The position numbers and the translations under genes were made by a program. This document shows positions 42,489 through 53,027 of a stretch of DNA of 64,000 bases, one piece after another. Origin of the DNA: Aquarana catesbeiana. Taxonomy: Eukaryota > Chordata > Amphibia > Anura > Ranidae. The notes beneath the pieces are model-generated. The model was not told the origin of the DNA and did not search any database. It saw only the letters and a list, made by a program, of their open reading frames with translations. The stretch spans positions 2,095,395 to 2,159,394 of the forward strand of contig NC_133331.1 of the NCBI RefSeq assembly GCF_042186555.1, given 5' to 3'. Positions within the stretch are counted from its first letter, which is position 1. Every line of letters starts with the position of its first letter.

Positions 42489-43690
42489 CAGTGCCTTGCA
42501 AAAGTATTCACCCCCTTGGTATTTTTCGTGTTTTGTTGCCTCACAACCTGGAATTCACATGGATTTTTTTGAGGATTCTCATCATTTAATTTACAGAACA
42601 CGCCCACAACTTTGAAGATGTTTTTTTGTTATTGTGAAGCAAACAACAAATAGGACAAAATAACAGAAAAAGTCAATGTGCAAAACTATTCACCCCCCCT
42701 AAAGTCAATACTTTGTAGAGACACCTTTTGCGGCTATCACAGCTCCAAGTCTCTTTGGATAAGTCTCTATGAGCTTGCCACATCTCACCACTGGGATTTT
42801 TGCCCATTCCTCCTTGCAAAACTGCTCCATCTCCTTCAAGTTGGATGGTTTGCGCTTGTAAACAGCAATCTTTAAGTCTGACCACAGATTTTCTATTGGA
42901 TTGAGGTCTGGGCTTTGACTAGGCCATTCCAACACATTTCCATGTTTCCCCTTAAACCACTCAAGTGTTGCTTTAGCAGTGTGTTTGGGGTCATTGTCCT
43001 GCTGGAAGGTGAACCTCCGTCCTAGCCTCAAATCACACACAGAGTGCTACAGGTTCTGCTCAAGAATATCCCTGTATTTATCACCATCCATCTTTCCCTC
43101 AACCCTGACCAGTTTCCCAGTCCGGACTGCTGAAAAACATCCCCACAGCAGGATGCTGCCACCACCATGTTTCACAGTGGGGATGGTGTTCTTTGGGTGA
43201 TGTGATGTGTTGGGTTTGCGCCAGACATAGCGTTTTCTTTGATGGCCAAGAAGTTCAATTTTAGTCTCATCAGACCAGAGCACCTTCCTCCATACATTTC
43301 GGGAGTCTCCCACATGTCTTTTCCCAAACTCAAAACGTGCCATTTTGTTTTTTGCTGAAAGTAATTGGCTTTCATCTGGTCACACCGCCATAAAGCCCAA
43401 CTCTATGGAGCGTACGGCTTATTGTTGTCCTATGTACAGATACTCCAGTCTCTGCTGTGGAACTCTGCAGCTCCTCCAGGGTTACCTTAGGTCTCTGTGC
43501 TCCTCTCTGATTAATGCCCTCCTTGCCCAGTCCGTGAGTTTTGGTGTGCGGCCGTCTCTTGGCAGGTTTGCTGTTGTGCCATGTTCTTTCCATTTGGTTA
43601 TGATAGATTTGATGGTGCTCCTAGGGATCAGCAAAGATTTGGATATTTTCAGACCAGAGCACCTTCCTCCATACATTTTGGTCCAGACTT
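42489..43690 (-). mobile_element. Tc1 copy truncated and fused at its 5' side
   Basis: Starts CAGTGCCTTGCAAAAGTATT after TA at 42487-42488, the same family as 34834-36459 but on the other strand. The transposase side ends at about 43650 and is followed by a stray 38-bp duplicate of its own internal sequence (43648-43685, same as 43272-43310), so the 5' terminal repeat and first helix are missing. Confidence 0.85.
42705..43650 (-). pseudogene. Tc1 transposase remnant
   Basis: From KISKSLLIPRSTIKS (about 43650) through RPKVTLEELQSS, VLWSDETKIELLG, QQDNDPKHTAK and SPDLNPIENLW to KGVSTKY at 42705. Frames change near 43490, 43345 and 43045. All three catalytic positions are visible. The first 30 or so residues are absent. 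Confidence 0.9.
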
Positions 43691-43879
43691 CCTGTGTCCC
43701 AGCTCTCTCCTCCGCAACCATCTGGAGCCCGGGAGACATTCTGGACTGTGGCAGCCTTTGAGGATGATGATTTCCTAACACAATACATGTATTCTGCCTA
43801 CATCTTGTAAGTGCAATGTATCTTGTGCAATAAACTGTGTTGCTAATACTACACTTAGGTGCCGCCTCCCTCTCCCTTC
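43691..43879. other. No feature recognised
   Basis: Contains GTGCAATAAACTGTG (a poly(A)-signal-like string) but no exon to go with it. Confidence 0.35.
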
Positions 43880-44145
43880 CTTTTCAGTGGAGGGATTGGC
43901 AGACAAGAGTAACAGACACTGAATGGTTGGTAAGGTGGACGAGGGAGAGCCTATGTAGAGGTAAGCCAATGAGGAGGGAGTTGCAGTAGTCCAGGTGGAA
44001 GATGACCAGGGAGTGAACTAGGAGCTTTGTGGTGTCATTGGTTAGGAAGGGGCGTATTTTTGAGGTTGAGGTGGCAAGATTTGGACAGTGATTGGACATG
44101 GGGACGAAATTATTATAATTCAGAGTCCAGGATTACACCCAGAAC
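43880..44145 (-). pseudogene. L2/CR1-like LINE fragment
   Basis: On the minus strand VLGVILDSEL, SKIRPFLTNDTTKLLVHSL and HLDYCNSLLIGLPL match the corresponding part of the LINE at 6790-6990. Only about 85 codons remain. Confidence 0.85.
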
Positions 44146-44819
44146 CTTGGCATGCCACACACATCTATTAATTTCTATGGCTGCCTGTGCGTGCCGCCTG
44201 CGGTTCCTCAAGTGTTAAAAAAAATGTACCTGCAAATGTTGATGAGCCCTTATAGCAGCAACTTGAAGCTGCCACAAAGGTCCCTCATTTCGAGGTTAGG
44301 TAAAATTTGCAGTCAATGAACGGTTATTTTCCGGAGATTTTGTTTACCCATTCATCTTTCGCAGCGGGTTCACCTGGTTATGAAACGGTCGGCTTCAGCA
44401 GCTGCTTATGTTATGTAACACGGCTATTGATAATAAGGGGACAATCGAGAGCGGAGAGTGCAGACGCACCGCGGACGATTATATCATTTCACTAAGAGAC
44501 AAATCAGCATAGAAAGGAGCGAATATCTGTTAGAAAATGGCGAGTGTAATACAGCCGCTAATGATGGCGCTGTGTATATTAATTGCTGATTTTGCGCGCC
44601 TCTTGTTTATAGTTTTCTCTTCATTTAAGTGCAGCCAATAATATAATGTGTTAGTAGCTCATTACTGAATGGCCAACATCTATACACTGATACAAAGTAC
44701 AATGGAAATTCCTAAGAGACTTTGAGGGCCATAATGTAAACTAAAGATATCAATAATATAAAAGTCGAACAACCTTTGATTACAATATTTCTTAAAAAAA
44801 AGCATAAAATTAAATAGCA
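44146..44819. other. Unique-looking non-coding stretch
   Basis: About 670 bp free of recognisable repeats. AT-rich with TAAT/ATTA words and a GCGCGCC near 44597. No exon. It could be regulatory, but that is a guess. Confidence 0.3.
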
Positions 44820-46030
44820 GCTGGTATACCAATCACTGTACCGGGCCGCTGTGATTGGCCTTGGTACCATGTGATTGCTGTGACCAATCACAGAGATCAC
44901 AGTCACAGTAGAAATTAAGGCGGTCATTCATGAAATCTTGCTTACTGCTGTGATTGGTCGCAGCCATCACATGGTACATGTCGGCTATGATTGGCCTGGC
45001 ACCATGTGATCACTGTGACAGTAGAAATTAAGGCAGTCATTCATGAAATCTTGCTTACTACTGTGATTACATGGCCGCTATGATTGGCCTGGTACCAAGT
45101 GATCACTGTGACCAATCACAGTCACAGCAGAAAGCAAGGAGGGGAAAAACAAAGGAAGCCCCACTCAGGTGGTGCTTCCTGTGTTCTTCCCCTCCTCCTT
45201 ATCTTGTTTACAGAGCTGGCTTTCTCTGAAGATAGCTGCCGCCATTCACCTGAAAGCATACCTAAAGGTTCAGTTTAAAAAAACCCCCAAACATGTTATA
45301 CTTACCTCCTCTGTGCAGTTCGTTTTACACAGAGTGGCCCCGATCCTCCTCTTCTGGGATCCCTCAGTGGCGATCCTGGCTCCTCCTCTTCTCGATTGCC
45401 CCGTCGGAGAAGCGCTCTCCCTCGGGGGAACCTGTGCGGGCGCGCTCCCGTGTCCTGCTGCTGCGTCCATTGACACTCAGTCAGCAGGACTCAGCTCCAC
45501 CCCCGGGTCACTGAGTTTGATTGACAGCAGCGGGAGCCAATGGCTGCGCTGCTATTAATCTATCCAATCAGGACCCGAGACACCGGCTGGAGCGGGTGTG
45601 CTCATTCCCGGCTCAAGTAAGTAAGGGGTACTCTGGGGGGACTGGGGGACTACAAGAGGTTTTTCCTCTTAAAGGGGTTTACAACCCCTTTAAGAAATCA
45701 CCCCTAATGGACTGATGGACTGACATGACTATTGGTTTACCACCCATCTATATGTTTACAGTTACTCCATCTTTGCGCTCACGGTTTCCCTTTCTCCACA
45801 GCAGAAAGCAAGCAAGCACTACTGTGATTGGTCGCAGCTATCACATGGTCGCTACGATTGGCCCTGGTACCATGTGATTGCTGTGACCAATCACAGCGAT
45901 CACAGTCACAGTAGAAAGCAAGGCTGTCATTCATGATGCCTTGATTTCTACTATGTAATTTTTGTGATTGGTCACAGCGATCACATGGTACCAGGGCCAA
46001 TCACTGCATCACAGTAGTAAGTAAGGTTTC
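44820..46030. repeat. Palindromic CCAAT-rich repeat cluster
   Basis: GTGATTGG, GGTACCATGTGAT and GACCAATCACAG words recur in both orientations at 44830-45125 and 45825-46015. They form a series of inverted repeats of about 120 bp. The cluster is split by a MITE at 45262-45693. Confidence 0.8.
45262..45693. mobile_element. MITE, ACATGTTATACTTACC family, copy 2
   Basis: Shares CCAAACATGTTATACTTACC, a TTGATTGACAGC block and the TTTACAACCCCTTTAA end with 26016-26487. Confidence 0.75.
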
Positions 46031-46439
46031 ATGAATGAAAGCTTTAAAGAGTGTTACATGGCAGTTGGTATAACAAAGTCCCTGATCCGTGGATAGTTAA
46101 AGTAGGTTGCATTTCAATAATGTTAACCTTATCAACACTCATCACTGAACTGGGACAAACCCAGCGCGTTTCGAGATATTATTTTTTTCTCTTTCTCATT
46201 GGTATGGAGGGTATAACATATGTCACCCATTGTATATAAAGAGACAGACCAGCCAAATTAAAATGACTCTAGAATGGGTTAAATTTTGCTGGTTGCAATG
46301 GAGCAACTGCATGTAGATAAGAAAAGAGCTAGCATCACAGACATGGAAAAAGGTTAAAAAAAAGCATTATAGCTAAAAATAAAAAAAGGCATATGTTAAT
46401 GACTTACACTGCTTTTTCAAACTAAGGGGTGTATTTATG
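46031..46439. other. No gene recognised
   Basis: Contains AACCCAGCGCGTTTCGAG at about 46152, another GAAACGCG-type motif (reverse), and otherwise AT-rich sequence. Confidence 0.4.
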
Positions 46440-46579
46440 TTCTCCATTGAATCAACATGTAAATTCCTTCTGTTGTGAATGAGGCAAAATGTAATGTTCT
46501 CAGGGTATATTCTCTGCAGATTAATTGTTATTTATCAAAAAAAAAAAAATGTGTGGACAGGAAAAATTACGTATTATAA

Positions 46580-46593
46580 CCACTAGATGGAGC
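46580..46593 (+). promoter_or_regulatory. CTCF-like motif
   Basis: CCACTAGATGGAGC fits the vertebrate CTCF core CCASYAGRKGGCRS at all but one position. Binding is not shown by sequence alone. Confidence 0.35.
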
Positions 46594-46624
46594 TGAGGAG
46601 TATACTTATATCCTTTGATAGTTA

Positions 46625-46639
46625 GCACCATCTAGTGTC
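46625..46639 (-). promoter_or_regulatory. CTCF-like motif, opposite orientation
   Basis: On the minus strand GACACTAGATGGTGC, the other arm of the MITE palindrome, with one or two deviations from the core. Confidence 0.3.
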
Positions 46640-46796
46640 TATAATGTGGTATTTTCCCCATTCACAGATTTTTTTTTTCAATGAATAACATTCCATCTGC
46701 AGAGAACATAGCCTGGAGACATTTGATTTCCCCCTATTTGTAGCAGAACACATTTTCATGCAGCTTTAAAGGATGAAAAGCTATGCAAATTGTCAC

Positions 46797-48440
46797 TGTC
46801 AGGGGTCTGGCTCGGAGACCAGTAGCTATAGCAGTAGAGAGATTTACACCAACCAGCAGGATAAGTGCAGCAGCAGGTCACCCTGGCAGATGATAAGGGC
46901 TCACCTGAGGCGCGGAGACTAAGCACTAACCAGTATTTACCAGAGCTCCTGATGGTGGGGATGGGTTTTCCTGCATGTTAGTACCAGGTCACGGTCCTCA
47001 GAATTGCCCCACCAGGAAGAGAGCAAGCCAGGGTCCAGTAGGAAATACCGTATAGCAGTTAGGGGTCAAGCAGAAGTGTAGTCAGTAAACAAGCAAAATG
47101 TTTGTAACACGTTGTGACAGGTTGGGATTAAGCAGAAGTGTAGTCGAGGAACAAGTCAAAGGTTGGTAACGAGTGGTGGCAGGTTTGGATAAGGCAAAAG
47201 TGTAGTCGAGGAACAAGCCAAAGGTTGGTAACAAGTGGTTGCAGGCTGGGATTAAGTAGAAGTGTAGTTGAGGAACAAGCCAAAGGTTGGTAACAAGTGG
47301 TTGCAGGCTGGGATTAAGCAGAAGTGTAGTTGAGGGACAAGCCAAAGGTTGGTAACAAGTGGTGACAGGTTGGGATTAAGCAGAAGTGTAGTCGAGGAAC
47401 AAACCAAAGGTTGGTAACAAGTGGTGGCAGGTTGGGATTAAGTAGAAGTGTAGTTGAGGAACAAGCCAAAGGTTGGTAACAAGTGGTGGCAGTTTGGGAT
47501 TAAGCAGAAGTGTAGTCGAGGAACAAACCAAAGGTTGGTAACAAGTGGTGGCAGGTTGGGATTAAGCGGACATGTAGTCGAGGAACAAGCCAAAGGTTGG
47601 TAACGAGTGGTGGAAGGTTGGGATTAAGCAGAAGTGTGGTTGAGGAACAAGCCAAAGGTTGGTAACGAGTGGTGGAAGGTTGGGATTAAGCAGAAGTGTA
47701 GTTGAGGAACAAGCCAAAGGTTGGTAACAAGTGGTGGCAGTTTGGGATTAAGCAGAAGTGTAGTCGAGGAACAAACCAAAGGTTGGTAACAAGTGGTGGC
47801 AGGTTGGGATTAAGCGGACATGTAGTCGAGGAACAAGCCAAAGGTTGGTAACGAGTGGTGGAAGGTTGGGATTAAGCAGAAGTGTGGTTGAGGAACAAGC
47901 CAAAGGTTGGTAACAAGTGGTGGCAGTTTGGGATTAAGCAGAAGTGTAGTCAAGGAACAAGCCAAAGGTTGGTAACGAGTGGTGGAAGGTTGGGATTAAG
48001 CAGAAGTGTGGTTGAGGAACAAGCCAAAGGTTGGTAACGAGTGGTGGAAGGTTGGGATTAAGCAGAAGTGTAGTTGAGGAACAAGGCAAAGGTTGGTAAC
48101 GAGTGGTGGAAGGTTGAGATTAAGCAGAAGCGTAGTCGAGGAACAAGCCAAAGGTTGGTAACGAGTAGTAGCGGAGATATGGACGACAGCAAGAGTGACA
48201 AGTGACAAGAGCAAGATATTAACTGGAGAGAGCACAATAGTCTGGTAAACAGGAAGTGCAGAGACGTGGCTTAAATAGGAAGTTCATAGGAGGAGCAAAG
48301 GGTTCAAGGTTCAGCAGAAACAAGGCACAAGGCGGGGTTGTCCAATGGATCAGACAAAGTGCTGTCCAGCATCTCGGGTCGCTCAACAAAAAGAGACATT
48401 GCCAGACACAGCAGAGGTCGCAGGCTCAGACCCATGCCCG
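46797..48440 (-). mobile_element. LTR-like repeat carrying a 62-bp array
   Basis: On the minus strand it starts near 48435 (CTGTGTCTGGCAATG), passes a CCTATTTAAGCC TATA-like block (about 48275) and ends GAGCCAGACCCCTGACA (46797). The same start sequence occurs at 54058 (plus). The left terminus resembles 55308-55345. No coding sequence. LTR status is inference. Confidence 0.5.
47091..48175 (-). repeat. 62-bp minisatellite, about 17 copies
   Basis: Unit containing GAGGAACAAGCCAAAGGTTG, GTAACAAGTGGTGGCAGG and TTGGGATTAAGCAGAAGTG. GGTTGG recurs every 62 bp (47161, 47223, 47285, 47347). Some longer blocks are duplicated (47500-47640 and 47740-47880). Confidence 0.95.
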
Positions 48441-48602
48441 CTTTGCTAGCGGTTTTAACCCTTTTTTGCCCGCTAGCGGGGGTTAAAAGCGCCCCGCTAG
48501 CGGCTGAATAGTGCCGCTAAAACGACGGTAAAGCGTTGCTAAAAATAGCGGCGCTTTACCGCCAACGCCCCCAATGCCTCAGTGTGAAAGCACTCTAAAT
48601 GA
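48441..48602. mobile_element. CpG-rich palindromic MITE
   Basis: GCCCGCTAGCGGGGG, GCCCCGCTAGCGGC and GCGGCGCTTTACCGCC words form nested inverted repeats. The right end is AGTGTGAAAGCACTCTAA. Non-coding. Confidence 0.6.
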
Positions 48603-49487
48603 AATCAAGTTATGGTTTAGATCTACCTCAAATGTTTAACTAAAATAGAAATACAACAGCTGACAGCGCCCCCCACAGGAAGCATTATAGTCTGTCCTAA
48701 CTGCTGTCACTGTCATTTTTGCTAGTCGGCTTGAAAATAAAAACAAAGAAAGACATTTGAAATAAAAAAAGAGACAAATATACTAAAAAATACCATCACA
48801 GGTAATAACCAAATACAAATTTCAGGATCCCACCCTTTTTGCGGCAGCGGATCCTACAATTCTCTCTTTCAGGATTTTGTAACTTTGGGAAAGATGAGTT
48901 TGCGTCGATCGGATCTCATCCTCGTATTATCACAAATCGGTCCCTACCTCATTAGAACAGCCCTGTAATAGGCTCATCTTTCTACCTGGTAAAAATGTAA
49001 TCTTCAAAGAAGAGAAAAGTTAATTTCCAACGATCTGTCCCTGGGTGACACTTGAGAGACGTACATGCTTGCACAAACAGTCGGCGCAGGCAAAGGCTGA
49101 AACAATAGATGCAATTATAGCAAATTGGTAAAACAGCATGGAGAAAAAGTAATTGAAGAACAGATGAAATGTTCATCGGAAAGGCGGCAGCATCTTCAGC
49201 ATCTGTTTAGGGCTTTCATACAGCTGCAGAGAGAGGAAAATCTCAGGACGATCGGTGTTCAGATGCGAGAAAAACGGAAAAAAAAAGTTGCCTCAACAAA
49301 CCCGCCTCCTTAAAACAACCCGCCGAACGTGGCGGGCAACGCTCCTCAGAAAACACCGACTTCCTTGGAGCCGACTCAGAGATGTGTAATTATCTGTGCA
49401 TAGGAAAAAAATTCCCATCGGGGGTGAGAATCTCCGGAGCGTAGAAAGGTATTCTCTACAGACGGCTGCTTTCCATAAAGCGTACCG
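48603..49487. other. Mostly unique sequence; one short open frame at 49125-49313
   Basis: The plus frame 49125-49313 encodes a charged 62-residue peptide (EEQMKCSSERRQHLQHLFRA, then LQREENLRTIG) that could form a helix. It lacks splice or homology support. The rest is non-coding. Confidence 0.3.
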
Positions 49488-50885
49488 AACACTATATTGC
49501 CAAAAGTATTGGGACACCTGCCTTTACACGCAGATGAAGTTTAACCCCTTAATGACCGGAAGATTTTCCCCCTTAATGACCAGGTCATTTTTTTTTTACC
49601 ATAAGGCACTGCGTCGCTTTAACTGACAATTGCGCGGTCGTGCGACGTTGTACACAAATAAAAGAGACGTCCTTTTTCCCCACGAATAGAGATTTCTTTT
49701 GGTGGTATTTGATCACCTCTGCGGTTTTTTTTTTTTTTTGCGCTATAAACAAAGAAAGAGCGACAAGTTTGAAAAAAAAAAAAACACAATATTTTTTACT
49801 TTTTGCTATAATAAATATCCCCCAAAAAATATATAAAAAAACTAATTTCTTCATCAGTTTAGGCCGATACGTGTTCTTCTACATATTTTTGGTATTAAAA
49901 AAACCCACAATAAGTGTATATTGATTGGTTTGCGCAAAAGTTATCACATCTACAAAATAGGGGATACAGTTATGGCATTTTTATATATATATATATATAT
50001 TTTTTTTTACTAGTAATGGCGGCAATCTGCGATTTTTAGCGGGACTGCGACATTGCAGCGGACAGATCGGACAGTATTGACACTTTTTTGGGACCACTGA
50101 CATTTATACAGCGATCAGTGCTATAAAATTGCACTGATTACTGTATAAATGACACTGGCGGGGAAGGGGTTAATACTAGTGGTGATCAAGGGGTTAAATG
50201 TGTTCCCTGGGAGGTGTTTCAAACTGTGGGGGGAGGGGACTGACTGGAGGAGGAGGAGAGAAATCGCTGTTCCTAATCACTAGGAACAGCAGATCTCTCT
50301 CTCCTCCCCTGTCAGAACAGGGATCCGTCTGTTTACATTGACAGATCCTGGCTCTTGCTCTCTTTCCTGTGATCGCGGGTGGCCGGTGGACATCGCAGCC
50401 GCCTCCACAGGCATCGGGTCACCCACCGTGCAGTGGGCATGCGCTCGCGCCTGCTATGGCTCTCAAAGGAGCCGACGTACAGCTACGCCGATTCACAGGA
50501 GAGAGCCGACCTGCCGCCGTATAATGACATCCCAGTCTTAGTCCGGAGGGTTCAATATTGGGTTGGCTCCGCCCTTTGCAGCTATAACAGCTTCAACTCT
50601 TCTGGGAAGGCCGTCCACAAGGTTTAGGAGGGTGTCTATGGGAATGTTTGACCATTCTTCCAGAAGAGCGTTTGTGAGGTCAGGCGCTGATGTTGGATGA
50701 GAAGGCCTGGCTCGCAGTCTCTAATTCATCCCAAAGGAGTCCTGACCTCAACCTGATGAAGGCCAGTCAAGTTCCTCCACCCCAAACTCGCTCATCCATG
50801 TCTTTATGGACCTTACTTTGTACCCTGATGGGTAGTCTTGTTGGAACAGGAAGGGGCCGTCCCTAAACTGTTCCCAGTTTTTTTT
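49488..50885 (-). mobile_element. Tc1 remnant interrupted by a MITE
   Basis: The terminal ACACTATATTGCCAAAAGTA (49489-49508) continues to 49540, then resumes at about 50526 (CATCCCAGTCTTAGTCCGGA). The C-terminal transposase follows in antisense: AACAGCTTCAACTCTTCTGG, AAGGTTTAGGAGGGTGTC, and a decayed QQDYPSGYK block near 50830. It is truncated at 50885. Confidence 0.75.
49545..50525 (-). mobile_element. Non-autonomous TTAA-type element
   Basis: Starts after TTAA at 49541-49544 with CCCCTTAATGACCGGAAG. It contains CGTCGCTTTAACTGACAATT, GATTTCTTTTGGTGGTATTT and TTTTTTTTTTTGCGCTATAA, all mirrored in the opposite orientation by 55395-56350. The right end is imprecise. Confidence 0.75.
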
Positions 50886-51480
50886 TTAAGGAGGAACGCT
50901 GTGGTGTAAAGGGAAACTCTGATGTAAGGGGGGGGCTTCTGCTCACCAATGCCCCCCACTTACATTAAAGTTCCCAGGATTCCCAAAGCCCCCCCTTACA
51001 TCAGAGTCCATAGAGCACCCCTTACTTCTGAGTCCCCCTCACCTTAGTGTACTCAGGAGAGAGAAGGGAAGGAGAGGGGAGACTTCAGTCACAGACAGTG
51101 GATGGTGAGCTCACTCACCCGAAGATTGAGGCTCAAGCATTGGCACCTTTCATCCACCATGTATCTGCCAGCTGTTGGGGCTTCAAATTTTCCACCCACG
51201 CATCTCTCTTCTGAGGCACAGCACGCCAGGGATTGGAGTGTGGGCGGGCAGACGCAGAGGGGCGGGAGGAGGAGCAGACGCTGTTGCAGCGGTTTCCGCA
51301 CATCGCTGTGACCGATGACATGTCTCCCGGAGTTATTTCCGGGTTTGCTGGCTCCAGGGCTGTGATTGGCAGGAGCCGCGATGATGTCACGCGCGCGGGA
51401 GCCACCGGTCGCGGCACAGGCCCTTTAGAAGCGGCACGATCGGGCCGTTTCTAAAGTGCACATGCGCCGATGACGTCGGC
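50886..51480. other. No gene recognised
   Basis: Contains GC-rich and CpG-containing sequence at 51190-51450 (GTGATTGGCAGGAGCC, GATGATGTCACGCGCGCG), likely the left half of a MITE that ends after the hairpin at 51494-51534. Confidence 0.4.
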
Positions 51481-51493
51481 ACAAGCATATATG

Positions 51494-51534
51494 GTGAATA
51501 TCTCCTAAACAATGCAAGTTTAGGAGATATTCAC
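51494..51534. repeat. 17-bp perfect hairpin
   Basis: GTGAATATCTCCTAAAC (51494-51510), loop AATGCAA, GTTTAGGAGATATTCAC (51518-51534). Compact stem-loop inside a MITE-like segment. Confidence 0.9.
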
Positions 51535-52980
51535 GGTACCTACAGGTAAGTCTTATTATAGGATCACCTGAAGGTACAAGTGGTAGTACAGAGTTTACAA
51601 GCACTTTAACAGTACCCTTCACTGGAAACACCTGAACGTCATCCTTTGGAGGGGTGTCACATAGGTTTTGGCCTAAAAGTAAAGGTCAGGTGATGGTTAA
51701 GTGACCCAAAAAACATTTGGCTATATAATATTTTTCATCCCATCTCATCATTGCTGATCACCTCCGGCCTCTTTGAGCTGCTTCCTGTCCACATGTGTGG
51801 GCTGCACATCATTGCTCTGAACCAGCTTCCAAACAGTGACAACAGGGGATTATGTTTGGCCACATTTGTCATCATGGCCGCTTGTTTTCTAAATGAGGGG
51901 TGCAAGTGAGAGAAACCATCACCTTATAACAGGAAGTGTCTGAACAAAGACTTTTATGGTAGGATAACCAAGTGTTAATGTAATGAAATCTTACCTTCTA
52001 AAATTGAAAAGGGGGGGGGGGCAGTTATCTACTCAATAAGCCTAGGGGTAGAGGAATAAACGGTATATTTACATTATTCCTCGCACCCAAAAAAAATCCA
52101 GAATATGTGGCACCGGACTCAGATCTAACTCCCATTAGCTACAGGATTAAAATTTTGATGACTTGACTTTGGCCACTGTGACAGTGTGAGGCCCGACCAC
52201 TGTGAAAACTATTGGGAAAAAGGACACAGGTGTGTGTAGGGTGCAGGACTCCGGAGTATTGGTAATGTGTGGAAAAACAGTTTTTACTGCTTTCTCCAAA
52301 TTTTGGTATCCCTGGTTTGGGCTCCGTAGTTTTAAGATTTCAATATGTCTTGGGAGGGAAGAAATCTCCAACCCAGCGTCTGTGTTTTGGTGAAGACCAG
52401 CAGGGTGCATGTCCAGGTGCACACAGCCCTTATAATGAAGGTCTGAGAGAAGTTTGGAGCAGTGTGGAGCCCCCTGTTAGGACGGCTGGGAGTTCCTGTT
52501 GGAGACCCTTGTGAGGTGGATTCCTTGCCCAAGGACTGGGAGATGTGGGGCAGCTGAGGTGGCCAGCAGGTCCAGGGGGCTGCAGAGGATCTGGAAGTCT
52601 TTGAAGGAAGCAAGCTGGAGGTGCTGGGAAATCCCTGTTGGGAGGCCAGTAGTGGGGCCATACAGCAAGGTGATGCAACCAAATCTGAGAGAGCCTGACT
52701 AGCCCAAAGAGTGCAGCGGTACTGCTGACAAGAAAGCCAGGTGGCTCTGTATTTTTAATTGATTGCTTTACTATGAGAAGACGATTCCCTTGCGTGGGCA
52801 ACCGTTGTGTAAAGACTTTGCTTTTCATTTAAGTAAAAGTGGGCTGCCGTGCCCTTAAAACAAAGTTCAGTCTGGCACAGACTTTACTAAAAATCTACCA
52901 TTGAGCTAACCAACCCCCATATGACACCACTCAGACACAAATGGGGGTATCCAATAAGTTAGGGGTCGTCTTAATCAAGA
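51535..52980. other. Unclassified sequence, no gene
   Basis: A poly-G tract lies at 52011-52022. The 52150-52700 part has G-rich, long open frames on both strands but no domains, splice support or terminal repeats. It may be an old retroelement segment. Confidence 0.4.
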
Positions 52981-52985
52981 GAGAA

Positions 52986-53021
52986 CCAATCAATTCAAAA
53001 GACCTTTTTTGAATTGATTGG
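52986..53021. repeat. 15-bp perfect hairpin
   Basis: CCAATCAATTCAAAA (52986-53000) and TTTTGAATTGATTGG (53007-53021), 6-nt loop, at the edge of the triplicated repeat. Confidence 0.9.
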
Positions 53022-53027
53022 CATGAC

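Larger units (their letters stand above)
46470..46742. mobile_element. Palindromic MITE with two CTCF-like motifs
   Basis: Outer arms (ATGTTCTCAGGGTATATTCT...CTGCAGAT and ATCTGCAGAGAACATAGCC) and inner arms are complementary around about 46608. The arms carry CCACTAGATGGAGC at 46580-46593 (plus) and its partner GACACTAGATGGTGC on the minus strand at 46639-46625. Confidence 0.75.

Noticed and set aside
47091..48175. CRISPR-like array of regularly spaced repeats
   Set aside because: The units are contiguous 62-bp near-identical copies with no unique spacers, and this is eukaryotic DNA.
49125..49313. 62-residue charged peptide as a small gene
   Set aside because: Kept only as a note: no domain, no splice sites, no poly(A) signal, and such frames are expected by chance in this length of DNA.
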